Shown in pieces: positions 1 to 13,139 of a stretch of DNA of 64,000 bases; the stretch's first letter is position 1, and each line of letters begins with the position of its first letter. The translations under genes were made by a program, and so were the position numbers. The notes beneath the pieces were generated by a model that was not told the DNA's origin, did not search any database, and saw only the letters and a list, made by a program, of their open reading frames with translations. Source of the DNA: Zygnema cylindricum (lineage: Eukaryota > Streptophyta > Zygnematophyceae > Zygnematales > Zygnemataceae). The stretch covers positions 37,501-101,500 of the forward strand of contig JBBHKE010003093.1 in NCBI GenBank assembly GCA_037447655.1. Reading direction: 5' to 3'.

Positions 1-857
1 CCTCCTCCTCTATTAACTCGACTTCAAGGGAAATTTTCAGAAAACGCATTAAATTCGCATTTACCCACAAATTCTTCCCCAAAAAAAATTGAAAGTATGA
101 AACAATTTCTTACTTTGGACCAATCGGATGATGACACCACTAAGGAAAAAATGAATGCAGCGGCACAAGCAATAGCTCTAGTAAATTCGCAAATTCGGTC
201 GAATTCAACTGACGGATTCGGAAATTCGAACTTTACCGGAAAAACGTTTCTCGACAAATTGTTCGCGATTGCGTTTGTGGGTCAACAAACATGGGCTTCA
301 AAATTAATTTCGGTATCCAATGGGAGTTCTTCAATTAATAATGAGGATTTTTCTCAAACTTCTTTTAATGAGGATCTTAAAAAAGCTCTTCCTCTTCCAA
401 AAAATGACACCATCGAAAGGGCAAAAAAAATCTTTTTGGGACGGAAAACTTCGTTGATTGTAGGAATTATTTTGTTGACCGCTTTGGCAATTTCTGTATC
501 ATTTTTAGTGTGCCTCACAATATATGTATGGAGAGAGAAGAGAGGTAAGGGTATTTCTATTTCGCTCTTCCTTATTCCCAATTCGCTCTCCCTTATTCCC
601 AATTCGCTCTCTTCCTCACTCTATTTTTCCCCCTCTCCCCCTCTCTCCCCCTCTCCTCTCCCTCTCCCTCCCTCTTCCTCTCCCTCCCTCCTCTCCCCCT
701 CTCCTTTAGTAATTGAAAACTTTCACCCCTATATTAACTCTATTTGCAGTTCTGTCTTAAAATATTTTGCATTAAAGTTGTTGCATGGCTATAATGTTGA
801 GACAGACATAGTAAAGTGCTTATTTCTCCAGTCTTTATTAACAACTTGCTTCCACTT

Positions 858-889
<32 letters not shown>

Positions 890-895
890 CCCCTC

Positions 896-941
<46 letters not shown>

Positions 942-994
942 CTCTCTCTCTCTATCTCTCTCTCTCTCTCACTCTCTCTTCTCACACATGCATT

Positions 995-1036
<42 letters not shown>

Positions 1037-3751
1037 TGTGATTTCTCCAATCTTTACTTACAACTTAATACCTCTTTCTCTCAAAAGTATGCATGTTTTG
1101 AGCACATCTTTCATCTCTCCAATCCTTACAAACAAATCATTTTCTCTTTTAGTTTAATTATATATAATTTTGGAGCAAATTTCTGGCTTCAAATAGCAAT
1201 TTTCTTAATTAAAATTTGGGCTTCTCACAGGCAAAAAGGGAACAAGGGACCAATCCCAAAAAACGCTTGAAACGACCGAATTCCCAAATCCTCTTCCTCG
1301 AGAAAAAGGGACACGAATCGCTTGTTTAAACGGTTTTATTTCCGAATTCATTCAATCAAAAAGAGTTAAGAAAGTTAAACGTGATAAGAAAGCGATGGTT
1401 CTTCCAAATGTTGGTCCATGGAAACACGAAACCAACGAACCAATTATTGTCTTTACAGGAAGTTCTCGTCTTTCTCGTGCTTCCTCAAACATTGGAGGTA
1501 CATTTTTTAAACAAAACGCACATGGGACTTCTATCTCCTACCTTCTTCTTCTTTTATTCTTCTTCTATTCTTTTTCTTCTATTCTTCTTCTATTTTTCTT
1601 CTATTCTTGTTCTTCTCTTCTTTTCTTCTTCTTCTATTCTTCTTCTAGTCTCCTTCTTCTATTCCTTTTCTATTCCTTTTCTATCCTTCTTCTATTTTTC
1701 TTCTTCTGTTCTTCTTCTTCTATTCTTCTTCTATTCTTCTTCTTTTAAGCGAGATGGGACCTTTATTCTTTCTTTTACAACAAAAAATGGGACATTTCTT
1801 CGTGCTTTAAAAGGGAAATGGAACTTTAATCCAATTTCCTATTTTAAGTAACATTAATAAGAACCGAGTACTGATCCCAAAGTGTTATTTTCTTTTTCCA
1901 GGGCAAATTTCAGGGCAACAAAGTGAAATAAAAAATGGACCGTCTTCACCGACCTCGTCCCTTGAAAGCTCTTTCGGAGAACCTTCTCCTTTGCCTCAAA
2001 TGAATCAACCCATTTTCAGAAGACCACAACAAAACCATACCGCAATTTTTGAACGGACACCCGCAAAGACCAAAACCGTTACAAATGGTGTTGAAATTAG
2101 AGTGGAGATTCCTAGAGGCGAGAATCGATTTGAGAATCGATTTGAGAATCGAGTTGGCAATAGAGTTGAGAATAGAGTTGAGAATAGAGTTGGGAATTTA
2201 AAGGAAAGAAGAAACGAGATTCAACCTTCGGTAGAAAACCCCAAAACACTCTCGTCGAGAACTAAAACTGGTGGGGACATGGAAACTGTCGCCAGTTTTA
2301 GCTCGGATCTTCGCATAGGACAGCAAGAAGAGAAATCGACGATGGTATTTGATCACTCATCGACTCAATCGAATCCTTTACTCGAGACTATCAGCATCTC
2401 ACATTCTTTGCTCTCTATCACTATATCGGAACCTACCTCTTCTCCTCGAGAAGGAGAAATGGAATTCGAATCTTTTCACAAAAAACATCCTTCGTTAAAT
2501 CTGTCGAGTTCCTCCTCGGGAATACTTATGGAGTTAGTGACACCTGGCAAAGAATCGTCCATGGAGACGAATTCTCCAAACACACGAGGGAAATCGGTTT
2601 CGACACAGGAAAATAACGAATTACTACACGATGTTACGCCTATTTTGGCCGATTTAGATTTAAAAGAATTAAAAGAATTGAAAGAGTTAAAAGAGTTAAA
2701 AGAGGTAAAAGAATTGAAAAGGAGACGACAAGCCGGTCAATTTCGTCCTCCATCTCTAGGGAGTCCTGTGAGGAAATTGGGAGATAACTCGTCGGTAGGG
2801 AGTCATAAATCGTTATTTACACCTCGCTCGAAGACTAATGCTACCACACATCAAAACGTACTTTTTGACGAGAATGTAAAAAAATGGTTAAGTGGTGAAA
2901 CTAACCTTTTTTGGCACGATCCTATCCCTCATAAATCTCTCCAATCGACTGGAGTTTCCGGACCGGATTTCGAAAAAAATGATTTTGGAAAAGATTTAGG
3001 AAAAGATTTGGGAAAAGGTTTCGGAAACGATTTTGGAAAAGATTTCGGAAACGATCTTCAAAAAGATCTTGGAAAAGATATTGGAAAAGGTATTGGAAAA
3101 GATTTTCCCTCGGATATTTCACACCGGAGAATTCCTTTTCCGATATCTCCTCCGGTAAAAAAATATGAAAGTATTGCCAATACTCCTCAACTTTCTAATA
3201 CTCTTTCCGAGCTTCAATTCGCGGAAAATTGGCTTAGAGACACAAAATTTGGAGCTTCCAATTCTCCCAGTCCTCATTTTTCGAGAAGTTATAGTTACAG
3301 TCATCCTCTTAGTAACCCTCTTAGTAAAGGAGAGTCTCTCCCAGGAACTAGTATACCTCCCATAAGTACTGGAGATTTCAGATTTGCAGTCGGTTCTCCC
3401 TCTCCATCTCTCTCTCTCTCCCCCTCGAAGGTACCAAGAAGTTACAGTTATAGTGATCCGATTAGTAGAGTGGAGTCGATTCCCGGAAGTAGTGTACCGT
3501 GGGAAAATGGTATGTCAAAAGAAAGAGGTGTGTCAATAGAAAAAGGTGTGTCAAAAGAAAAAGGTGTGTCAAAGGAAAAAGGTGTTGTCAATTTATCTCC
3601 TGTGTCTGAATCGGAGGTGGTGCGAAAAAGTGTTTTGAATAAAATAGAAGAAGATGGAATAAATAGTGTGGATGAGATAAATAGTGTGGATGGGAAAAGA
3701 CAAAAAAGGCTTCAAAGTTTCTCGCAGCATAGTAGCAAATCGCCTAGTTGA
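1..3751 (+). CDS. Unrecognised single-pass membrane protein with repeat-rich tail (5' truncated by window edge)
   Basis: Three exons join in frame: 1-544 (open to the window edge, so the true start is probably outside), 1231-1497 and 1902-3751 (TAG stop). Borders are G|GTAAGG, CACAG|G, G|GTACAT and TCCAG|G, and both introns are phase 1. The first exon ends with a hydrophobic helix (GIILLTALAISVSFLVCLTI, about residues 154-173 of the visible part) followed by basic WREKR, so one membrane span with a long cytosolic C-terminal side is likely. Exon 2 is basic (KRVKKVKRDKK). Exon 3 is Ser/Pro/Lys rich with three internal repeat tracts: ENRFENRVGN (2125-2200), LKELKE (2660-2720) and GKDLGKDFGND (2980-3105). 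I recognise no kinase, protease or other domain. The repeats suggest a disordered or coiled tail. The reading frame is well supported; the function is unknown. Confidence 0.6.
850..1033. repeat. (CT)n then (TA)n microsatellites in intron 1
   Basis: Nearly uninterrupted CTCTCT from about 858 to 980, then alternating TA from about 1000 to 1032. Both lie inside intron 1 (545-1230) of the membrane-protein gene. Serine/leucine ORFs across the tract are artefacts of the repeat. Confidence 0.9.
1540..1748. repeat. (TTC)n-type polypyrimidine tract in intron 2
   Basis: Imperfect TTCTTCTATT repeats fill about 200 bp of intron 2 (1498-1901) of the upstream membrane-protein gene. The serine/leucine reading frames over it are not coding; the exon frame exits at the G|GTACAT donor at 1497. 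Confidence 0.85.
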
Positions 3752-4150
3752 TTATTTTTTTCATTTCTTCCTTTTTTTCCTTCCTTTTTTTTACCTTTAC
3801 TTTTGTTTTTTTCCCCTTTTTTTTCTTTTTGTGTGCAGAAGATTGTAAAGCTGTGATTTATTTTTTTGGATTGCTCTAAATGATAATAAATTTTCTTTTG
3901 TAAGAATATTTCGAAATGAAAATGGTCGATGGTATTTCATTTTATTTTTTATTACATTGAGAAGGTAGTAAAGCATTAAATTTGTTTGTTTGATTGCTCT
4001 CCGTAATAATTAATCTCCTTTTGTAATAACACTTAAATTAAAATAAGAAATCTCTTTTTGTAACAACACTATCAAATTAAAAAATACGGTTGTAAAATTA
4101 CTTCAAAAAACAATGTGGTACAATGGATGCCTAAAAAATTGCTTTCAGAT
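3441..4150 (+). repeat. Tandem duplication, copy 1 (end of last exon plus 3' flank)
   Basis: This segment holds the last ~310 nt of the membrane-protein CDS and its 3' flank. The same order of landmarks recurs downstream from 4175: GTTACAGTTATAGTGATC, the AAAGGTGTGTC tract, GGCTTCAAAGTTTC, ATTGTAAAGCT, and finally CAATGTGGTACAATGGATG (about 4112 here, about 5262 in the second copy). Confidence 0.75.
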
Positions 4151-4174
4151 AAAAAAAACTATTATCTTGAACAA

Positions 4175-5300
4175 GTTACAGTTATAGTGATCCCATTAAT
4201 AGAGTGGAATCGATCCCCGGAAGTAGTGTACCGTGGGAAAATAGCATGTCGAAAGAAAGAGGTGTGTTAGTAGCAAAAGGTGTCGAAAGAAAAAGGTGTG
4301 CCGAAAGAAAAAGATGTGTCAAAGGAAAAAGGTGTTGTCAATTTATTTCCTGCGGTGGCTTGAAAAAGTGTTTCGAATAGAATAGAATAAGACAGTAAAA
4401 TAGTGTGGATGGGAAAAGATAAAAAAGGCTTCAAAGTTTCTTGCAGCATGGTAGCAAGTCGCCTGCTTGACTATATATATATTCCCTTTTTTTTTTTTTT
4501 TTTATGTTTTGAAAATTGTAAAGCTATATTTTATTTTGTTGGATTGCTTTACATAATACTAAATATTCTTCTGTAAAAATATTTTGAAAAAACAAATGGT
4601 TTATCGTATTTTACTGCTTATGTTTAGAAGACAGTAAATCTTTAAATGTTTCTATTTAATTGCTTTACACTTTGTTTTTAGTTATCTTGGAGTTTTGTTG
4701 AGTCATTTTCGTTTTCGCACTCTATTGAATCTTTCCTCAGGTGTTTCGTTTGGTGTTTATTGCTTCTTTGGGTGTTTTCGAGTTACCTGGCATCTTTTTG
4801 TGCTTTTGTCGCCTTTGGCTTTCTTATTCTTTTTGCTTTCCCTTTTTGTTGGGTCATTTTGTTTTTCGCGCTCTGTCAAGTCATTTCTTCTTAGGTGATT
4901 GTTTTTTCTTTGGGTGTCTTTTTTTTGGTTGACCCTTATTTTTGTACATTCATTGCTTTTACCTTGCTTATCCTTTTGTTTGCTTACATTCACATGTAGT
5001 TTTTCAGTTTTAGCTGCCTCCTTTTGTTCCCATGAACTCAGATGGTTTACCATCGCACTTTTTAATAAAATCGGCCATATTCTCTTTAAATGATAATAAA
5101 TCTCCTTTTGTAATCCTTTCTAATAATACTTTTAAAATTAGAATACCGTTTTTGTAACGACACAAATTAAAATATGCTTTTGTAATAACACATTCAAATT
5201 AAAATACGCTTTTGTGATAACACTTAAATTAAAATACGCTTTTGTAATAACACTTCAAAAACAATGTGGTACAATGGATGTCTAAAAAATTGCTTTCACA
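4175..5300 (+). pseudogene. Decayed tandem copy of the membrane-protein 3' end, with an insertion
   Basis: Bases 4175-4470 align with 3441-3751 of the intact last exon (shared GTGTACCGTGGGAAAATAG/G, GGTGTTGTCAATTTAT and GCAAGTCGCCT/GCAAATCGCCT landmarks) but carry stop codons and length changes, so this copy cannot encode the same tail. The matching 3' flank continues to about 4675 and resumes at about 5094, ending near 5300. The intervening 4676-5093 has no counterpart in copy 1 and looks like a later insertion with its own internal repeat (GTCATTTTCGTTTTCGC near 4700, GTCATTTTGTTTTTCGC near 4853). It has no upstream exons, so it is a 3'-end duplicate and not a full paralogue. Confidence 0.75.
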
Positions 5301-5544
5301 TAAAAAGCCCATCAAAGAAACTTTTTACAATTATACATAAAAAAACAAAAAAAACTCCAAACAATCGAGGACAATTATTATTCAAAAAACCCAATATTTT
5401 ATCCTCGTTAAAATTTGACCCAAACTCATAAAGGGAATCAATTATTACATTCTCACTTACAAAATATAAAAAGTCAATCCCGGTCAAAAAAAAACCCGCA
5501 AAAAAAAAATGCGGGTGAACAACAACCATCTTTAGCTATTAAAA

Positions 5545-5790
5545 CTAAAAGGGAGAGGGGGAGGGAGAGGGAGAGGAAGAGGGGGAGGGAGACGGAGAGG
5601 GAGAGGGAGACGCAGGAGTAGAGAGAGAGGGATAGGGAGGGAGAGGGAAATGGAGACTGAAAGAGAGATGGAAAGGGAGAGGGAGATGGAGAGTTAAAAG
5701 GAGTGAGAGAGGGAAAGGGCAAGGGAGAGGGAAAAATATGGCGTGGGAAAGGGAGAGGCTGAAGGGGAGGGCGAGGGAGAGAGGGTAAAA
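5545..5790. repeat. (GGGAGA)n purine tract
   Basis: About 245 bp of GGGAGAGGGA-type purine repeat lies immediately downstream of the WDR74 stop, inside the probable 3' UTR or flank of that minus-strand gene. Minus-strand Ser/Pro/Phe ORFs across it are repeat artefacts. Confidence 0.85.
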
Positions 5791-5813
5791 ACAAAAAAAA
5801 AAAAACCGTAAAA

Positions 5814-8800
5814 CTAAACAGCATTTAAGTGTGGTTTTTTTCTCTTGTTTGATGTTTTTTTTTTCACCTGTCCGGAAACTAAATACTGTTCCTCGTCTCC
5901 TAAATCCCCATTACTTTTTTCGATAAATTGTTCACTTTTTCCATTTTGGTAATCTTTACCGTTATTTGTTTTTTGTTTCTTCCTTCGTTTCTTCTCCTTT
6001 TGCTTAATCTCCACTTCCTCCTCCTTTCCCTCTTCCTTCACCTCCTCCTGTCCCTTCTCCTTTCCCTCTCCCTCTCCCTCCAGTACCTCCTCCTCAGTCA
6101 CCTTTCCCTCCCCATCTGCGGAAATTCCATCCCACAAAATTTTTCTATGAAGTCTTTTGAAGTTTTTAAAGTGTTTTCTCAAAAGGGTTTTAAAGGGCTT
6201 TAAAGGGTTTCATAAAAGTGTTTGTTCATTTTTCTTGGGCACACCAATTCAAATTCCCCAAAGCTCGAATCAAAAAATCTTTGTGACGGGCAAACAAATA
6301 AATATTTTGCATATTACATTTAGTGTGGATGACTAAAATACTCTGGACTTTCAATTTGTATGAAAAATATAAACAATTGGTTATTTTATACCCGTTTATA
6401 GGAGATATAAATGATAAGGTTTACTAAACATTTTCCTTCTAGCCGTCGACTGTAGACTCGTTCAATTATGACAGTTGTTTTTCCCGTCCTAACTAAAGGG
6501 AAATAATTCATTTAGTGCCACAATTAAATTTTGTCGAACTCGACCAATTCCCAACTGGACCAATGGAGACACTTTTTCTCTCATCCGCACTACACCGCTA
6601 ATCGTTATTAGTGTTATAGTTTTTTCGCCACTTAAAATATCTTTTCTTCATGCACATTTGTCAGATTGTCAATCGGAGACTGCCAATAGGAAGGTGAGAA
6701 TCTTGCCTTCCAATGGCAACCATCGAATTGACAATCCGGCAAGTGTGCACAGAGAAAGATGTTTTAAGTGGCAAAAAAATCTTTGACACTAATGACGATT
6801 AAAGGTGTCTTAGAGTAATGTTCCAATTTTAGTCCCACAAAACTAACAGTATGATCATATAATCGACGTTTTCCTATGATTGTACAGTTCTGTGATTAAC
6901 CGTTACGTTTGAATACTGACAATATTGTAAAAAATATTATGTTATTCACATTTTTCTCACAAAATGTGAGCAATTTTTGATAGTCTAATCACCCTACCTC
7001 CATAGGACCAAAGGAGACTAGCTTTTTTTTTATCCACACTACTTAAATAATGCTCTTTTTAGTCCCACAAAACTACACTTGCCCAACTCGACCAAAGGAA
7101 CAATTTTCATACCTCGTATTCCATTGGTCTAAAGGGGGAACTTCCATATCGATTTAAACATTTGTTTCATAACCTGACATCGTTATACTTTTCCTAATAC
7201 GACCAACCTCCAAACACATTATCCTACAAGGATTTATGACCAAAATTGCGAAATAAGTTTTGTTCCTAACACATTTTTAGATAATAGACAATTACTCGTG
7301 GAGGTAAAAAAAAGAAGTCTTTACAAAGCCTGTTTTCAGAAAACAGTAAAATTTATCAATTCTCGAAAGAAGAGAGCTGAAAGGAAGCTTACCTGTCACT
7401 GGTTCATCAATATTGTCGGTTGGAATATTCCTTTGTTGGTCAAAAAATAAGACTGCCATTAATGGTTGTTTCAAAAATACCTGACAAATAACCAAAAGAG
7501 GAACCGAAAAAATCTTTCCAAATTCAGAAATCACAATTCCTCGATAAAGTCAAAATCATCAAAAAGATATAATATAAGACCTGCATTGAAAACCAGCCCC
7601 TTCAAACAAATTGCAGAATAGAGTGAAAAAAAAAATCCCAACCATAATTTTTTTATTTTTTGCATGCTTGACATTCGGTTAACAAAAAAAAAGTACTTCC
7701 TAAGAAGGTCAAATGCAGATCCCAAAAACAAGAAAACACATAAAATAAATAACCAGTATTACAAAATACAACACCCTCGCCAAAAACAAAAAAAGAAAAA
7801 GAAAAGTTAGCCCCTAACACATGCCCATTTAGAAAAGTTTTATCAGACGATTCGGTTACGATGATCTTCATAAAGAAAAAAACATATAATACTAAAGTTT
7901 AGGAAAATAACAAAAAATAATACAAATATTTCAAAACATAACAAACTTTACGAATATCTCACCTTTCCCACAAGGGCTCTTGTGGTTGTATTGTGGATAC
8001 GTAAAAATCTGTCCAAACCTGCAAAAGACAATTTCCAGTTGCCTCTGAGAAAAGTCAAAAGGAAGTTTTTACTTTTTAAAGCTTTTAACACTTCCTAATC
8101 AAAAACTTTTGATACTTTCTAATCAAAATTATCGAAGAGTCGAGAAAGAATATACTGATCATGAACCTTTTGAAATGCTTAAAATAAAACAGAGGCGATT
8201 TAAAAGGCACAAAAAAGAGCGTTGCCGTTTAATTCTTACACTATGTAATCATTGGTTTTAAAACCAAAGTCAGGATTATGGCAATTTGTTGAAATGATAT
8301 TGAAATTGAATTCAGGATTATGGGCAATTTTTTGAAACGATTTAAAAAAATTAAAGTCAGGATTATGGGCATTTTTTTGCAAATTTCGACACCATGTTCC
8401 TCCTTATTGAGTCCTTCTACGCTGAGAAGTACTTCGAGGTTTATTAATCTCAATTCCTTTTTTAAGACTGGGCACCAATTCAGATCCATTGCTTTAAAGA
8501 TCAATAGAGAAAGCAAAAAAATATGTCTGTATACTAACATAAAATGTCTTGGCGGTAATAACAACTACAACTTTTTGAGTCTTGAATTAATTCATTTTAC
8601 ATATTTATACCACCTTGAGAGCGGGAGAGAGGGAGTGAGGGGGGTAAGGAGGGAGGGAGGGAGGGAGGGAAGGAGGGAGAGGGTAGGTCAACTTGCAACT
8701 ACAAATCCTTTCAAAAAAACCCCATCAAGTAGAGCATAGATAATCATTTAGTTGACAGGAGAGTACGTAAACTCTAAAGTGTGGAAAATAAAGACAAAGC

Positions 8801-11800
8801 ATACATTTTTCAGCAGGGTTTTACTACATAAAATGCGAGATTAACCGCATTTCACTTAAAATCTGAAACAAAAACCAATAATATGTGTTCATTTCCTGTA
8901 CTTAAGAGACTTACGGGAGAATGCAATGAGGGGAAAAAAAAAAAAGCATTCGTACCACAGGAGGCCAAAAGAGGCTCCGATGGATGCTTGGCGAGGCTCC
9001 TAATACTTCCTGTCTGAGCTCCTTTAAATACACCGACCAGTTTCCCTATAATACACCCCAAATCGTATCGCCCACAATTACAACAAAATAATCATCAAAC
9101 TTTTGCCAATAATTTTTTAATTGACATCATATAATCTTGAGTAAAGAGATGAAAAGGTTATACAACGGAGCAGTCAGTTTTCCTAAACATGCCCATGTAT
9201 TTGCCTCTGTTGGTATGCAAGTATATATGCCGAAAAGATTAAACCCACAACAAGAATTTGACAAATTAACATCTTAACATCATCTCATCATCTCTCATCA
9301 TCGCTCATCATCGTTTGTTAACTAACATCTTTCCTCTGTATGATTGAGAATTTTGTGGTAAAAAATTTTACTTGCTATACAGAAATTTAACGTTACAATA
9401 GTGTAAGCTACAAGAAACATTGTAAACATCAGGAAGAGAGTCATGGGATAGAACAAATAGCCTCAATATAACAACTAGAGAACTTAAACCACATCTATGG
9501 TTAGACTTAAACTCCAGCTAAAAAAAGAACACATCTATGGTTACATTAACTCCAGATGAAGAAGAACATAAACCATATATATGGTTAGATTAACTCCAGG
9601 TAAAAGGAAAGAAATATCACCTGTTCGTAAATCAAACTCCGCAAGTTCCCCTTTCCCATTTCCGGCAAACACACAGTTTTCATTTCCGCCACTTGTCAGC
9701 GACTTGATTGGTGAATCTCCAAAGTCAATCATTATGACCGGTCGCCGTTGAGCCGCCACATCATAAAGTCGAATAGAATGGAGACTGGTTCCAATGGCCA
9801 CCTTCCTGGAATCTTCCGCTCTCATGTATGTGACAGATGTCACCCACGGTGGTGGAAGAATCCCGTAGTTGTCTGGTTTGGGCTGCATTGTAAAATACCG
9901 TTACAAAAAATTAAGAATGTTTTTTTTTTCACGGTTTTGATAATAATCATTTCAAGGGATAACACGTCAGAGACTACCCAAAAAAATGTTGCAAAGAAAG
10001 GTATATTCATGAGAGATAATGTAACTCGAGCTAAAAACGATGCAGAAGGGGATCAGATGAGACTCCCAACAACTTCGTTTGGTTCTAAATAGATCAAGCA
10101 CAATACAATAAATACTTTTTAAATGTTTGAATTAAATATTGTATACATTTGAAAAAGCATCAATACCAGTATAAACCCTTTGACTCAGCCAAATCCCAAC
10201 ACCAATTCCGATTTTTTCAATGATATAAAAATCTCGAACAAATGAAAAACTTCCCTGTTTTTCTTAGCATCATAGCATCCGCAATTGAATAATAAAGACA
10301 AATTTTATCAAATCATAATTGCATAATTCCTTTAATTGCGTCATTAAAGCATTATCCTTACAAATAATGCTTACACTTTTTGCTGCCCAAGTCTTCGTTT
10401 TAGTTTCCAAATCCCACGTGGTGAGTTCCAAGCCTTTCCTGCAATTAAAACCCCCACCCCACTAAAAATAAAATATCGAACCAAATCCCACAAAAAATTC
10501 AAAAAGAACAGTACACACTTCCCAAAATTTCCATTTTTTCTCGACCAGAAAAGAAACAAAGACATTGGTCTTCAAAAACTGAGTTAGTTGGAGCTCACCC
10601 TCCAACTGCGAGAAACTTCCGTGATCCGTCTACTTGCATACAAGTCACAGTACTGTTTACTGACTTTAAAGCTCCCCATTCTGCAACTATGGGAGGCGAA
10701 TTCCTAACAGATGATTGGGTCCCCTCAGAGGCCAGTTGAGTAGCATTTCCTTCAACTCGCCGTACACATATTGAACCTCCCTCGGTACAGGTGAGAAGAG
10801 TGGATGAGCTGCAAAAAACATCCCATATCGGAAAAGAAAATCATCAAAGCATATTCTCAAAAAACATCCTCAAAAAACGTCCTCAAGAAACATCCTCAAA
10901 AACGTCCTCGAAAAACATGTCTTAATGCGAACTGCTTTTGTCGTTTGATCTCATGCTTCTCATGTATGATTCACTTACAAATTTTGTGGATTAAACTCCA
11001 ACAAAGAAGATCAGAAAACTAAATCAAAAATAGGAATGAAAAACGATAAAATTATTGTAAATATATTCCTTTCCAGCAATCTCTCACAGACATTAGGGAG
11101 AGACAGTAAAAAATAACCTCACAGAAAGGCAAATTTATTGTTAAAAAACACATATGCCCAGAAATGCTTCTCGTCTTTAAAATCATTACAGCAAAACATT
11201 TTCAGAAAAGATGAACACTGGGTTTCATCCATACCGATCTGTTTCTGTCCTTGGTTCCGCCAACATTCAACAAATTGAAGTGATTTACATTCAATCAAAT
11301 ACTCCACAACTAAACCTTGCCAAGACTTATTCACACCCATGATTAAGGTAAACCACACTATTGAGTGAAACCAAACCTACCATGACCCGTTCATACCCAT
11401 GATTAAGTAAAAGCACACTGTTAATTGAAACCAAACCTTACCAACAATTTGAAGCCCATTCAACCAAATTATAAGCAGAAACAAAGCATATCACCTCTAA
11501 CCAACACGTTTATACCCATCCTTTTTATAACTATCAACCAGATTACTTAAAAAAAAAACAACAGCAAAACTTTACCGGGTCGCCGGAGTCTCAAAAAACT
11601 GTATTCCACAAAGTGCGGATCCTTCTTGGCGACTCACAGCGGCAGCAGAGCTCCCATTGGCCGCAGAAGTGCCCTCGTGTCCATTAAATCGTAACAGTGT
11701 TGTACCAGTAATAGGGTTCAGCAATTCCACCTGCATCATTGTAAAAGATTTCCAGTATATATGACTGTTCTTTCCATTCATATAGTGCATTTTCGATTAG

Positions 11801-13108
11801 ACTGCCCTCTTCTTACAACTGCAATTTCGAGCAATACTTTCATGACACATATAAAACTGTTTTTTTTTTTTTTTTGTTGGCACTTCACTGCAGTTACCCT
11901 GGAATTGTTTTTAATAGAGACAATACACTTTCTTAATGGGAAATTTTGTCAATGACAGCTATAAATTAATCTGAAAGAGGTTACTGATGACTGGCAAGAA
12001 GAAACAATGGACCAGCAAAGTTACTTCTTGCATACTCAAACCATTGAGTGATAATAAAATCCTGTCCAATCGAACACCTAATCTGGAATAATTAGAACGA
12101 GCACACCTATAACTCACAGTAAGTAACCTGGCCAGAAACATTAGTATGGACCATATTTTGGTGTTGACACATTATTCCATGCACATTAAATTGGATGTAC
12201 TGCTCTGTCCATCATAATTAGTGCGGATAGTCATAACATCCATAGGTTTGATTGCATCAATGTTTCTCGACTGATGGATGCTGACTTTTGAAATCAGCGA
12301 AACAATACAACTTTGATCTGAGAAATTAACACACCGTGAATCACTATCAGAGTAAAGAAGCTATTAGCATGGGGTTTATACTAATGTAATTTAATTCTAA
12401 TTCACTCCCGAAAAATGGGCGTGGATGATAATGTTAAGAATTAGCATCAAGAAAAAGACGGTTAATGTTATTAACGCTATATATGGTCAGATAGCAAACA
12501 AAAAACGCACAGAATGAGTGTTATTAACGCTAATATCAATTCACAGTGTAGTTTCCACACTGCTACACTGTCCATTGCTATTAGTGCTAATGGCACTCGT
12601 CTGGACTCTTTTTATGGCCAAAAAACATAAAATAGTGTTAATCACACTGTCTATGGGAATGTACTACAATCCGCCATGTTTCCCTACAATAGTGTTAATC
12701 ACACTGTCTATGGGAATGTACTACAATCCGCCATGTTTCCCTACACTAAACTAGTATTAGACATTCTACTTCTGCATTTACACTAACAACTCCTTTACGC
12801 TAACAGCGATGGGCAGTGTAGTGATAGAGATGTGGGGCACTTACAATGCCTTCTCCTCTTGCCGCAGCCAAAACCTGCAAAACCAGGATACCATTGATTA
12901 GTTACCGCATTTTACTAGCATATAGCATTTCAAATGATTTTCGCACATTTCAACTGTGATCCTAACTTCCCATCCTTAGAGCCGTACGAGTTCGAATAAA
13001 AGACAGCGCCCCAATGTCAGATAGCATCGTGTCCCATAGGGACATGATGGACGCTAGACAGTACCAGTTGCACTAAGGAAGCTCAACAACATGACTGCGT
13101 GTTTTGCA

Positions 13109-13139
<31 letters not shown>

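Noticed and set aside
524-1157. Plus-strand Ser/Leu-rich ORFs
   Set aside because: They read through (CT)n and (TA)n microsatellites inside intron 1 of the membrane-protein gene; the exon frame leaves at the GTAAGG donor at 545.
1395-1851. Two overlapping Ser/Phe/Leu-rich ORFs
   Set aside because: Only the part to 1497 is exon; the remainder translates the (TTC)n tract of intron 2.
5474-5824. Minus-strand Ser/Pro/Phe ORF next to the WDR74 stop
   Set aside because: Produced by the (GGGAGA)n purine tract; no start context, splice link or conserved sequence.
8622-8690. CRISPR-like direct repeats
   Set aside because: This and all other short repeats in the window are contiguous tandem arrays without unique spacers, in a eukaryotic genome.
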